30,399 bases of DNA from NCBI GenBank assembly GCA_045611845.1, contig JAZKXZ010000010.1, forward strand, positions 1 to 30,399, given 5' to 3'. Positions 15,915 through 22,166 of this stretch are shown piece after piece. Origin of the DNA: Enterocola sp045611845 (lineage in GTDB: Bacteria > Bacteroidota > Bacteroidia > Bacteroidales > Paludibacteraceae). Position 1 is the stretch's first letter. The number at the start of each line of letters is the position of its first letter. Made by a program: the position numbers and the translations under genes. Under the pieces are notes generated by a model, which saw only the letters and a program-made list of their open reading frames with translations, was not told the origin of the DNA and searched no databases.

Positions 15915-16877
15915 ATGACCACATTAGAAAAAATATCTTCTGCTATAGCAGACGAACTAAATAATTTTAAGAAAGCATATATACAATCTCTTCAAAGTGA
16001 GAATCCACTGCTTCAAGAGATTGTGGCACATGTTACCAAGTCTTCTGGTAAAATGATGCGTCCTATTTTGGTGCTGCTTTCTGCAAAACTATCTGGTGGC
16101 ATCACTGAAAAGACTATTAAGTCTGCCGTGGCTCTAGAGCTTCTTCATGTAGCTAGCCTTATTCACGACGACGTGGTAGATAACTCTGCCGAGCGCCGTG
16201 GTCTTCCTTCTGTAATGGCTGAGTTTAAAAACAAAGCCGCAGTTTTGGGAGGCGACTTCTTTCTTTCCACCGCTCTTTGCGAAGCCGTAAGCACACAAAC
16301 AGTAGATGTGGTGGGCACAATTGCTACTCTAGGTAGAACACTTATCGACGGCGAACTTCTTCAACTTTCAGAAAGCAGAAACCATAGTTTCAAAGAAGAA
16401 AATTATTTCGCTATTATCAAGAAAAAAACTGCTGCACTTTTCTCTGCATCATCTCGTTTGGGAGCGCTTTCAGTAGAAAATGCTAACGCAGAAAACATAG
16501 AGCGCCTTACCCGCCTAGGCGAAAACATAGGAATCTGTTTCCAAATTAAAGACGATATTTTCGATTTTGAGCCAAACAACAATACAGGCAAGCCTTTCGG
16601 CAACGACATACAAGAAGGCAAAGTAACCCTTCCTCTTCTTTATGTGTACAACAACTCTACCGAAGCAGAAAAACAATACATCAATGAATGTATTGTAGCA
16701 AATAATGTAGAAAAAATTGTACAAATAGTAAACGAAAAAGGTGGTATAGAATATGCCAACGGTGAGCTTAACAAATACTACTACGAGGCTCAAAAAATCC
16801 TAGAAGACTTCCCTGCATCAGAAGCCAAAGAGGCATTGGAGTTGTATATTGAGTACCTACTAAGTAGAAAGAAATAA
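15915..16877 (+). CDS. Polyprenyl diphosphate synthase, long-chain type
   Basis: The second trans-prenyl synthase in the window, 320 residues. GKMMRP (45-50) replaces the usual GGKRxRP. The first aspartate-rich motif is DDVVD (85-89) followed by RRGLPSV, and the second is IKDDIFDF with D213, D214 and D217. The residue five before the first motif is small (A80), as in heptaprenyl to octaprenyl synthases, so it likely makes the C35-C45 side chain of menaquinone (IspB-like). It has its own promoter box and terminator and is therefore a single-gene unit. It sits at the left border of the repeat-rich island. Confidence 0.9.
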   Translation: MTTLEKISSAIADELNNFKKAYIQSLQSENPLLQEIVAHVTKSSGKMMRPILVLLSAKLSGGITEKTIKSAVALELLHVASLIHDDVVDNSAERRGLPSVMAEFKNKAAVLGGDFFLSTALCEAVSTQTVDVVGTIATLGRTLIDGELLQLSESRNHSFKEENYFAIIKKKTAALFSASSRLGALSVENANAENIERLTRLGENIGICFQIKDDIFDFEPNNNTGKPFGNDIQEGKVTLPLLYVYNNSTEAEKQYINECIVANNVEKIVQIVNEKGGIEYANGELNKYYYEAQKILEDFPASEAKEALELYIEYLLSRKK

Positions 16878-16914
16878 TACAGATAATTTAGTACCCCGAT
16901 ACTGGAGGATGATT

Positions 16915-16935
16915 AAACCCGCATCGCGGGTTTTT
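16915..16935 (+). terminator. Intrinsic terminator of the long-chain prenyl synthase gene
   Basis: AAACCCGC (16915-16922) pairs with GCGGGTTT (16926-16933) over a three-base loop, followed by T to 16935. It lies 38 nt past the stop codon and marks the end of the unit just before the repeat cluster. Confidence 0.85.
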
Positions 16936-16940
16936 CTATT

Positions 16941-17168
16941 TTGTAGGCAGGTGTTGAGTGTTAGCGACAACGCCTGTGTTGTAGCGATAATAACCCCACC
17001 CACCACCCCTTAACCCCCATCGGGGTTAACCTTGGGTTGTAGGCAGGTGTCAGAGGGCTTTTGCCCGTCGACGCCTGTGCATGTATGATAATAGGCAGAG
17101 GGCAGGGCGGTAGGGCGGTGCTTCTTAAATTGTAGGCAGGTGTTGAGCGTAGCGATAACGCCTGTGCA
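16941..17168 (+). repeat. Left REP-like hairpin cluster (three copies, R1-R3)
   Basis: Three units share TTGTAGGCAGGTGT followed by a variable middle and ACGCCTGTG. R1 spans 16941-16980, R2 17037-17080 and R3 17130-17168. In each, CAGGTGTY pairs with RACGCCTG through seven Watson-Crick pairs and one T-G pair at the same position. R2 has an inner GGGC/GCCC hairpin; R1 and R3 have AGCGA-type middles. Between R1 and R2 a further hairpin, TTAACCCC/GGGGTTAA, lies at 17010-17029. The 399-bp gap between the prenyl synthase and the transposase is mostly these hairpins; I see no gene in it. Confidence 0.75.
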
Positions 17169-17186
17169 TAGGTATTACACCCCATA

Positions 17187-17205
17187 CCACGCCCGTAGGG
17201 TGTGG
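17187..17205 (+). repeat. Short GC-rich hairpin upstream of the transposase (copy L of the second type)
   Basis: CCACGCCC and GGGTGTGG pair around GTA with one G-T pair. The same element with ATA as its loop is found inverted at 20651-20669, where it serves as the apparent terminator of rodA. The copy here lacks a T-run. Confidence 0.6.
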
Positions 17206-17231
17206 GTCTTGCGCAAACAAAATAAAAGCAT

Positions 17232-17239
17232 TATCTTTG
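17232..17239 (+). promoter_or_regulatory. Predicted -7 element of the transposase promoter
   Basis: TATCTTTG at 17232-17239 fits TAnnTTTG and lies 37 bp before the transposase ATG, just beyond the repeat cluster. It suggests the transposase has its own promoter. Confidence 0.5.
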
Positions 17240-17276
17240 TAAAAACATTAATTATTCACCTTAATTCTTTGATCTT

Positions 17277-17711
17277 ATGGCAAATACCTACAATCAAATT
17301 TTTGTACAATTCGTAATCTCAGTTAAAAACAGAATGCCCCTTATAAACCCTGAATGGGAGCATAGATTGTATCAATACATGACCACAACCATTGATAGTC
17401 GTAAAAACAAAACATTAATAATAAACGGCACAAAAGACCATATTCATATATTAGTATCAATGGATAATAGCGAATCACCTGCCAAACTGATGCTTTGCAT
17501 CAAACAATTCTCTTCTAAATTTATTAAGAATAATTTCAATAAGGATTTCTCGTGGCAAGAAGGCTACGGTGCTTTCTCATATACAAAATCTCACATTGAT
17601 AATGTCTTCCAATATATCAAAAATCAAAAAGAACACCATAAAAAGGTGTCCTTTGCTGATGAATATAGAAATATCCTATCTAAATTCGGTTATGGGGATA
17701 TTTATATTTAA
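17277..17711 (+). CDS. HUH/Y1 transposase, IS200-like or REP-associated (RAYT-like)
   Basis: A 144-residue single-strand transposase of the Y1 type (Transposase_IS200 fold). The HUH motif is DHIHILV with H55 and H57; the catalytic tyrosine is Y113 in QYIKNQKEHHKK. QEGYGAFSY (95-102) is typical of Bacteroidota members. Such enzymes nick and rejoin single-stranded DNA at subterminal hairpins. The protein appears complete. Its stop lies one base from the stop of the convergent DUF262-HNH gene, leaving no room for a right IS end, so it is not an ordinary self-contained IS200. Many short hairpins lie upstream and beyond the neighbouring genes, which fits a REP-associated enzyme. Current activity is unproven. 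Confidence 0.88.
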   Translation: MANTYNQIFVQFVISVKNRMPLINPEWEHRLYQYMTTTIDSRKNKTLIINGTKDHIHILVSMDNSESPAKLMLCIKQFSSKFIKNNFNKDFSWQEGYGAFSYTKSHIDNVFQYIKNQKEHHKKVSFADEYRNILSKFGYGDIYI

Positions 17712-17712
17712 T

Positions 17713-18795
17713 TTATTTACTACTCTTTTTCCGATTACATTCGCGACATAACATTTGGCAATTTGAAGCTATTGTTCTACCGCCTTCTTTCCATGGTGTG
17801 ATATGGTCGCCTTCCATTTGCTCTATTTCAAAATGTTCACCGCAATGAGGGCAAATTCCTTTTTGTCTTTCATAAACCTCACGTTTTGTATTAGCATCAA
17901 ACAATCTAATACCCAATTGTCTTTCATCGCCAGTAAGAACGTATGTGTAAATGCCCGACTTTCTCTCCACATCACTATCCATCATCAGTCTTGAGACTTG
18001 TTCTTCAAGAATAGAAGGGTTTAGAGGTAATGTATTATATTTATTATACAATGGTCCCCATGCAATTCCTTTCATTTCTTTACGATATTTAGGAAATATA
18101 GCCTTTACCCAATTAATAACATTTGAGAAATAATTCCATAATGTTGCTGCTGTAGGGTCATGTTGATGATTCCCCATGTATACCTCAATGTTTCCCTCAG
18201 AAATCCAATCTATAGCAGTTTCTAAGTAATCTTGACGAATAGGTGAACCTGATAAGTATTTGCTAGCTAATCCATATGCAGCGCAATTACTTTTACTAAA
18301 ATAACGTTTAGCATCGCTGACCCAAGAACCTGCGTAAACTGCATTACGTAGTTCTTGTTCTGTTAGTTTTTCTCCTGCAATATTGATGGTCTTGAACCAT
18401 TTAAGTTTCTCACTATCAGAGCCATCGCATATATAAACATTTAATTCGTAGTTGAGAATTTGATCTTGTTCGTCTTTTTGTAAGTTGTGAAAATACCTAA
18501 AGTTAAAAGCGAAATCACCATTTACATATTGGCAAATAGAAATAGTACGTTGTTGACCGTCTATGATTTCGTATGTCCCATCTTGGCGAACAGCCCAATA
18601 CATTACGTTTAATGGAAAACCTTGTGTAAGAGTGTCAATTACCGCATTACGCTGACTTTCTTTGTAAATAAACTCTCGTTGATAAGGTGGACGGACATCT
18701 AATTTACCCCCATAAGCAACTACACCGTTTTCTTCTTTATCTTTGTAACAAGCAGTTAATTCTCGTACGGTAATTTTATGTAGTTCAATTTTCAT
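17713..18795 (-). CDS. DUF262 domain protein with C-terminal HNH nuclease
   Basis: A 360-residue protein. The N-terminal DUF262 (ParB/sulfiredoxin-like) domain has RPPYQREFIY (35-44) and the IIDGQQRTISI signature (D79, G80, Q81, Q82, R83), which in GmrS-type proteins is linked to nucleotide binding or hydrolysis. The C-terminal HNH module has two C-x2-C pairs (C315/C318 and C350/C353), the D330-H331 of the catalytic strand, and N345 and N354. The architecture resembles modification-dependent or type IV-like nucleases, but here it sits 6 nt behind an EcoRI-type DNA methyltransferase gene on the same transcript. It could be the cutting partner of that methylase. Specificity is unknown. It converges with the transposase gene. 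Confidence 0.86.
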   Translation of the reverse strand: MKIELHKITVRELTACYKDKEENGVVAYGGKLDVRPPYQREFIYKESQRNAVIDTLTQGFPLNVMYWAVRQDGTYEIIDGQQRTISICQYVNGDFAFNFRYFHNLQKDEQDQILNYELNVYICDGSDSEKLKWFKTINIAGEKLTEQELRNAVYAGSWVSDAKRYFSKSNCAAYGLASKYLSGSPIRQDYLETAIDWISEGNIEVYMGNHQHDPTAATLWNYFSNVINWVKAIFPKYRKEMKGIAWGPLYNKYNTLPLNPSILEEQVSRLMMDSDVERKSGIYTYVLTGDERQLGIRLFDANTKREVYERQKGICPHCGEHFEIEQMEGDHITPWKEGGRTIASNCQMLCRECNRKKSSK

Positions 18796-18801
18796 AGTTA
18801 T

Positions 18802-19929
18802 TTATTTTTTGATTTTACGGATTAAAATACGTGCATATGGGACTTCAACAATACCATTTTTTACCATATATAAATCGCCATCGACTGCACCTCTTTTTTG
18901 AATATTTTTACGATAATTTTTATGTTCTAACTTATACGGTTTAACACCTATTTCTATTCCTGAATTTGAAATCCCTAAACCTATTATCTCAAATTGTTCG
19001 GGGTTGTATTTATCTAAAAATGTTATAGGGACACCCATCGCGCCATCGTAATCACAAGGAATGTCTGCTGTCTTATTCACATTGATAGCATCGTAATTAT
19101 CGTATTTAGGATATTCTTCTAGATTGTACTTTTTATATAGAATTAATTCTTCGTGGCGTTGTAAATAGTCTAAATTAGTAAACCACCTTACACCTTTTAC
19201 TCTGATAAATTTATTCCCTTTATCATCAATTCTAAATCCAGCAGCATTTAAGGGATAATCATTGGGTACTTGAAATTCTCTATCCCCACTATGAATACTT
19301 GCTCCAATCCAAACTTTATTTTGTTTTATTAAAGAGAAAAAATCTTTATAGGTTACAGAATTAACATTACCTATTATCAAAAACTTTTTATCATACTGCA
19401 CTAATTGCTCTACATATTCTCTAAAAAGAGAGAAAGGAGGATTGGTTACTACTATATCTGCTTCTTTTAGTAATTCTATGCATTCTTGACTACGAAAATC
19501 GCCACTACCCTTTAAGCGAGTAAGGATATTCTTGTCGTTTTGAAGCAAAAGTTCTACATCCGCCAGACTGACAGCACCATCGCCATTAAGGTCCACTACC
19601 TCTGTAATTACGATTTTATGCGGGACACGGGTTTTATTTATTTTATTCCCAAATTCAACAGTTTCATCGAAAAGTTCCAATTGAGTACCACTAATAGCGG
19701 AACCATCGTAACAGGTGGCAATTAGTTTTTTTAGTCCCAATACATTAAAATTGGCAGCAAAATACTTGAAAAAATTACTTTCATACGGATCATCACAGTT
19801 GCAGAATACTGTTTTATCCTTAAAGTGATGTTTGTAGTGTTTTAGTTCGTTCTCGATATCGGATAGTTGCGTGTAAAACTCATCTTTTTTTGCACGGTTT
19901 GCCGCATGCAATTTTTTATTACCTGGCAT
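18802..19929 (-). CDS. Adenine-specific DNA methyltransferase, EcoRI-methylase family
   Basis: A 375-residue SAM-dependent N6-adenine methyltransferase. The N-terminal KKDEFYTQLSDIENEL (14-29) and FCNCDDPYESNFFKYF (42-57) blocks are hallmarks of the EcoRI methylase family, and NPPF (163-166) is the catalytic motif IV. Residues 113-124 form a D-x-N-x-D-G-x-x-x-x-x-D pattern like a calcium-binding EF-hand or dockerin loop. Protection of a GAATTC-like site is possible but cannot be deduced. The gene is first in a two-gene unit with the DUF262-HNH gene. A 9-bp inverted repeat (19937-19959) lies seven bases before the ATG, and a structured RNA region lies further upstream. No EcoRI-type endonuclease gene is present. 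Confidence 0.88.
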   Translation of the reverse strand: MPGNKKLHAANRAKKDEFYTQLSDIENELKHYKHHFKDKTVFCNCDDPYESNFFKYFAANFNVLGLKKLIATCYDGSAISGTQLELFDETVEFGNKINKTRVPHKIVITEVVDLNGDGAVSLADVELLLQNDKNILTRLKGSGDFRSQECIELLKEADIVVTNPPFSLFREYVEQLVQYDKKFLIIGNVNSVTYKDFFSLIKQNKVWIGASIHSGDREFQVPNDYPLNAAGFRIDDKGNKFIRVKGVRWFTNLDYLQRHEELILYKKYNLEEYPKYDNYDAINVNKTADIPCDYDGAMGVPITFLDKYNPEQFEIIGLGISNSGIEIGVKPYKLEHKNYRKNIQKRGAVDGDLYMVKNGIVEVPYARILIRKIKK

Positions 19930-19936
19930 AGTACTT

Positions 19937-19959
19937 GAGTAGTTAGTGCATAACTACTC
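19937..19959. promoter_or_regulatory. Inverted repeat immediately upstream of the methyltransferase start
   Basis: GAGTAGTTA (19937-19945) and TAACTACTC (19951-19959) form a perfect 9-bp inverted repeat with a five-base spacer. It ends seven bases before the methyltransferase ATG. It could be an operator for autoregulation, as in restriction-modification systems with controller proteins, or an RNA hairpin that limits ribosome access. Confidence 0.6.
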
Positions 19960-19985
19960 ATCGTATAAGCACAAGTAATAAGAAT

Positions 19986-20186
19986 AAAAAAGGTGCAGAC
20001 CATCTCTATACGCGTTCACGGGAAGCCTAGGAAGAAACCCGCCAATCATCATAGATTAGTCCACACCTTACAAGTGTGAACATTAACTTTGATGATTGTG
20101 CAGATTACCTCATGGCAATCTCGTGAACATTTACTTTTTCCTTATTGTTTAAAGAATCAGTTTCCTAGGCTTTTTCTTTGAACGCG
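19986..20186 (-). ncRNA. Structured RNA or leader upstream of the methyltransferase gene (candidate)
   Basis: Read on the minus strand, the region folds into a long branched rod. The outer stem CGCGUUCA pairs 20186-20179 with 20018-20011, and AAGCCUAGGA pairs 20172-20163 with 20032-20023. A side hairpin sits at 20120-20103 (GAUUGCC/GGUAAUC). A nine-base stem pairs 20098-20090 with 20051-20043, and the apical hairpin is 20081-20059. An alternative fold pairs 20069-20051 with 20009-19990 and is followed by six U (19991-19986), giving a terminator that breaks the apical stems. The rod with a large central loop recalls 6S RNA; the two exclusive folds recall an attenuator. A TATATTTG box lies upstream at 20275-20268. 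Identity is not established. Confidence 0.55.
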
Positions 20187-20267
20187 AAAAATAGTTAATG
20201 CTTGGTTAATATGTAAAAATTATGTATCTATTTATTTCAGCTTTATTCTCTTTTTCTTTTACAAGCA

Positions 20268-20275
20268 CAAATATA
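20268..20275 (-). promoter_or_regulatory. Predicted -7 element for the structured RNA and methyltransferase unit
   Basis: The minus strand reads TATATTTG from 20275 to 20268, an exact TAnnTTTG match. Transcription starting about 6 nt later would run through the structured region and reach the methyltransferase start after roughly 330 nt. No other good match is seen between the structured RNA and the ATG. Confidence 0.5.
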
Positions 20276-20337
20276 CATTTAAAATTTTTAATTACTATCA
20301 TTTTCTGTCTAGAATCTTCAAGGGGATTTTTAATGTG

Positions 20338-20450
20338 GGCGGTGCAGTCGCCAGGAAGGCGACTTAGACCACTAGTATGGGTTTGGTTGGTTGCATCATA
20401 TAGAATACGATTATACTAGTGGTCTGCATTGCGGAGCAATGCGCACCGCC
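20338..20450. repeat. Four-way-junction (cloverleaf-like) palindromic element
   Basis: Four perfect stems abut one another with a single unpaired base. The outer stem GGCGGTGC (20338-20345) pairs with 20443-20450. Hairpin A is 20346-20364 (7 bp, five-base loop). Stem B, AGACCACTAGTAT (20366-20378), pairs with 20413-20425 around a 34-base loop. Hairpin C is 20426-20442 (GCATTGC/GCAATGC, three-base loop). It is not a tRNA: the arm lengths are wrong and no T-loop sequence is present. No gene is seen between 20190 and 20510; this element is the main content. Confidence 0.75.
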
Positions 20451-20510
20451 TCGTTAAACTCCACGCGTGCGGTTGTTTTGTGTGTGGGTGTTTTTCGGGG
20501 TATTCCATTA

Positions 20511-20643
20511 CACAGGCGTTGCATTCGGGCTACGCCCTCATTTAACACCTGCCTACAACACAGATGCACCGCCCTACGGGGGTGCGATATGATGTGTATC
20601 CAGTTTACAGGCGTCGCCGCTGCGCTCTGACACCTGCCTACAA
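20511..20643 (-). repeat. Right REP-like hairpin cluster (two copies, R4-R5, inverted)
   Basis: Two more copies of the R1-R3 repeat lie here in the opposite orientation. In R4 (20511-20558) CAGGCGTT (20513-20520) pairs with AACACCTG (20544-20551). In R5 (20606-20643) CAGGCGTC (20608-20615) pairs with GACACCTG (20629-20636). Both are followed by CCTACAA, the complement of the TTGTAGG start of the left copies. Another GC-rich hairpin (GCACC/GGTGC arms, about 20566-20585) lies between them. Confidence 0.75.
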
Positions 20644-20669
20644 AAAAGAACCACACCCTATGGGCGTGG
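20641..20669 (-). terminator. Terminator of the rodA end of the mre operon, made from a repeat hairpin
   Basis: On the minus strand CCACGCCC and GGGTGTGG (20669-20651) pair around ATA and are followed by TTCTTTTTT (20650-20642). It lies 20 nt after the rodA stop. The hairpin is nearly identical to the one at 17187-17205 on the other strand, so a repeat element appears to be used as a terminator. Confidence 0.7.
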
Positions 20670-20689
20670 TAAATTTACATAGTTAACTC

Positions 20690-22165
20690 TTACCTCGCCT
20701 GTAGAACCTCCATTCTATTTGCATCCAGACGGATAAATGTGAATAGAAGCAGTGTGAATCCCCAAAGCGACGAACCACCGTAGCTGATAAGTGGGAGCGG
20801 AATACCAATTACAGGTGTGATACCTGTAACCATACCCAAGTTTATAAAGAAGTGGAATAGGAATATGCAGAGTATTCCATAACCATATATGCGCGAGAAG
20901 GCAGAACGTTGTCTTTCTGCTAGGTATATTAACCTAATCATTAGGGTAGCATAAATGATTATAAATAGGGTAGACCCCAAAAATCCCCATTCTTCGGCAA
21001 TAGTACAGAAGATAAAGTCGGTATCTTGTTCTGGTACGTAGTTAAGTTTAGTTTGTGTGCCGTTTAGATATCCTTTACCTGCAATGCCACCAGAGCCAAT
21101 AGCAATTTGAGACTGTCTCACATTGTAGCCCGCACCTTGAGGGTCGTCTTCAAGACCCAAAACAATCTTGATACGTATTTGTTGGTGAGGAGCCAAAATA
21201 TTGTTGAATGCATAGTTTGCACTTCCAGATATAGCTATAGACAGAAGCAAGAAGCAAGATATAAGCATATAGGTTCTTCTATGCATCACAAATCCCCAAA
21301 CAAGCAGGAAGATAATGCTCACACCAATACTCAATACTGCTGCGTGCCAAGTTTTAATGGCAGGGATAAAGTTTGCTAGTATAATTCCTATGGTATAAAT
21401 ACCCGCATTAATTCCTAAGAATGAGAAAATACAGGCTTTGTCTTTGGTATATATTCTTAGGAAAATTAGGGCTGTAATTACAGCAATAGCAAACACTAAT
21501 ATAAAGCCAAAAAGTTCTGGAACATCCACACCAACCACAGCATCTGGTAGGTTGTTGTATCTAAGTACGAGCACAAAAAACACAATAGCAAACACACCGA
21601 GTAGAAGTATTATTCCGTTCATACCTTCTCTAAAAAGTAAAAGGAAGAATGAAAAGAAAACTAGTGCAGAACCTGTTTCACTTTGTGCGATAATAATTAT
21701 AGCAGGAAGAAGAATAATGCCTACAGCAAGCATTAAGTCTCTATTTTTGCTTAGGTCTCTTTGCGATTTACTTAAGAAAGCAGAAAGGCACAAGCATGTA
21801 GCATATTTGGCAAATTCGGCAGGCTGTATCTTAAATGCCCCAAAGTTTAGCCAAGAATGCGACCCTTTTGTGTCTGTTGCCAGGAATATGGTAGCAATAA
21901 GCAGTATAATCATGAGGGCATAAAATACGTACGCAATATTGCTATAGAATTTACTATCTATTGTGAGCACCATAGAACCAAGTAGAAGAGCAGTTGCAAT
22001 CCAGATAATTTGTTTACCGTGGTTTGCAGAGAAATTAAAAATTTCTGCATTGTCGTAGTCGTAACAAGCAGCATAGATTGTACACCAACCTATAAAAATA
22101 AGGATTAGGTATAGACCAATAGTCCACCAATCTAACATTTTTAATATGTTCTCTTTTCTTCTCAC
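20690..22165 (-). CDS. rodA: RodA, peptidoglycan glycosyltransferase (SEDS family)
   Basis: RodA polymerises lipid II into glycan strands in the elongation machinery, paired with PBP2. The protein has about ten or more transmembrane segments and SEDS motifs: NFGAFKIQPAEFAKYA, QSETGSALVFF, VRQSQIAIGSGGIAGKGYLNG, LNYVPEQDTDFIF with EEWGFLG, and the C-terminal GIPLPLISYGGSSLWGF. I chose a GTG start at 22165, one base after the PBP2 stop, giving about 491 residues beginning RRKENILKMLDWW after the initiator. A TTG at 22186 would overlap mrdA by 20 nt, and an ATG at 22138 is the next alternative. It is the last gene of the mre operon. Confidence 0.94.
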   Translation of the reverse strand: MRRKENILKMLDWWTIGLYLILIFIGWCTIYAACYDYDNAEIFNFSANHGKQIIWIATALLLGSMVLTIDSKFYSNIAYVFYALMIILLIATIFLATDTKGSHSWLNFGAFKIQPAEFAKYATCLCLSAFLSKSQRDLSKNRDLMLAVGIILLPAIIIIAQSETGSALVFFSFFLLLFREGMNGIILLLGVFAIVFFVLVLRYNNLPDAVVGVDVPELFGFILVFAIAVITALIFLRIYTKDKACIFSFLGINAGIYTIGIILANFIPAIKTWHAAVLSIGVSIIFLLVWGFVMHRRTYMLISCFLLLSIAISGSANYAFNNILAPHQQIRIKIVLGLEDDPQGAGYNVRQSQIAIGSGGIAGKGYLNGTQTKLNYVPEQDTDFIFCTIAEEWGFLGSTLFIIIYATLMIRLIYLAERQRSAFSRIYGYGILCIFLFHFFINLGMVTGITPVIGIPLPLISYGGSSLWGFTLLLFTFIRLDANRMEVLQAR

Positions 22166-22166
22166 T

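Noticed and set aside
16941..17168. CRISPR-like array
   Set aside because: There are only three repeats with unequal spacing, the repeats are themselves hairpins with variable loops, and no cas genes are present.
16961..17185. 74-residue minus-strand open frame
   Set aside because: It is made of the REP-like hairpins and proline/leucine-rich low-complexity sequence, with no start context or recognisable domain.
17206..17712. Stand-alone IS200 element
   Set aside because: The transposase stop is one base from the convergent gene's stop, so there is no right end; no clear pair of element-specific ends was found tightly around the gene.
18802..19929. Methyltransferase read as a dockerin or cellulosome protein because of its D-x-N-x-D-G motif
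   Set aside because: There is only one such loop, no second dockerin repeat and no signal peptide; the EcoRI-methylase blocks and NPPF motif settle the identity.
20222..20419. 65-residue plus-strand frame starting MYLFISALFSFSF
   Set aside because: It looks like a small membrane peptide at first, but it overlaps the predicted minus-strand promoter and runs into the four-way junction; no ribosome site or promoter supports it.
20338..20450. Possible tRNA gene (cloverleaf shape)
   Set aside because: The stems are 8, 7, 13 and 7 bp, the loop of stem B is 34 bases, and there is no T-loop (TTCGA-like) or D-loop consensus.
20391..20656. Overlapping plus and minus open frames of about 80 residues
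   Set aside because: Both fall within palindromic repeats; their composition (Arg, Cys, His rich) reflects the GC-rich hairpins rather than a protein.
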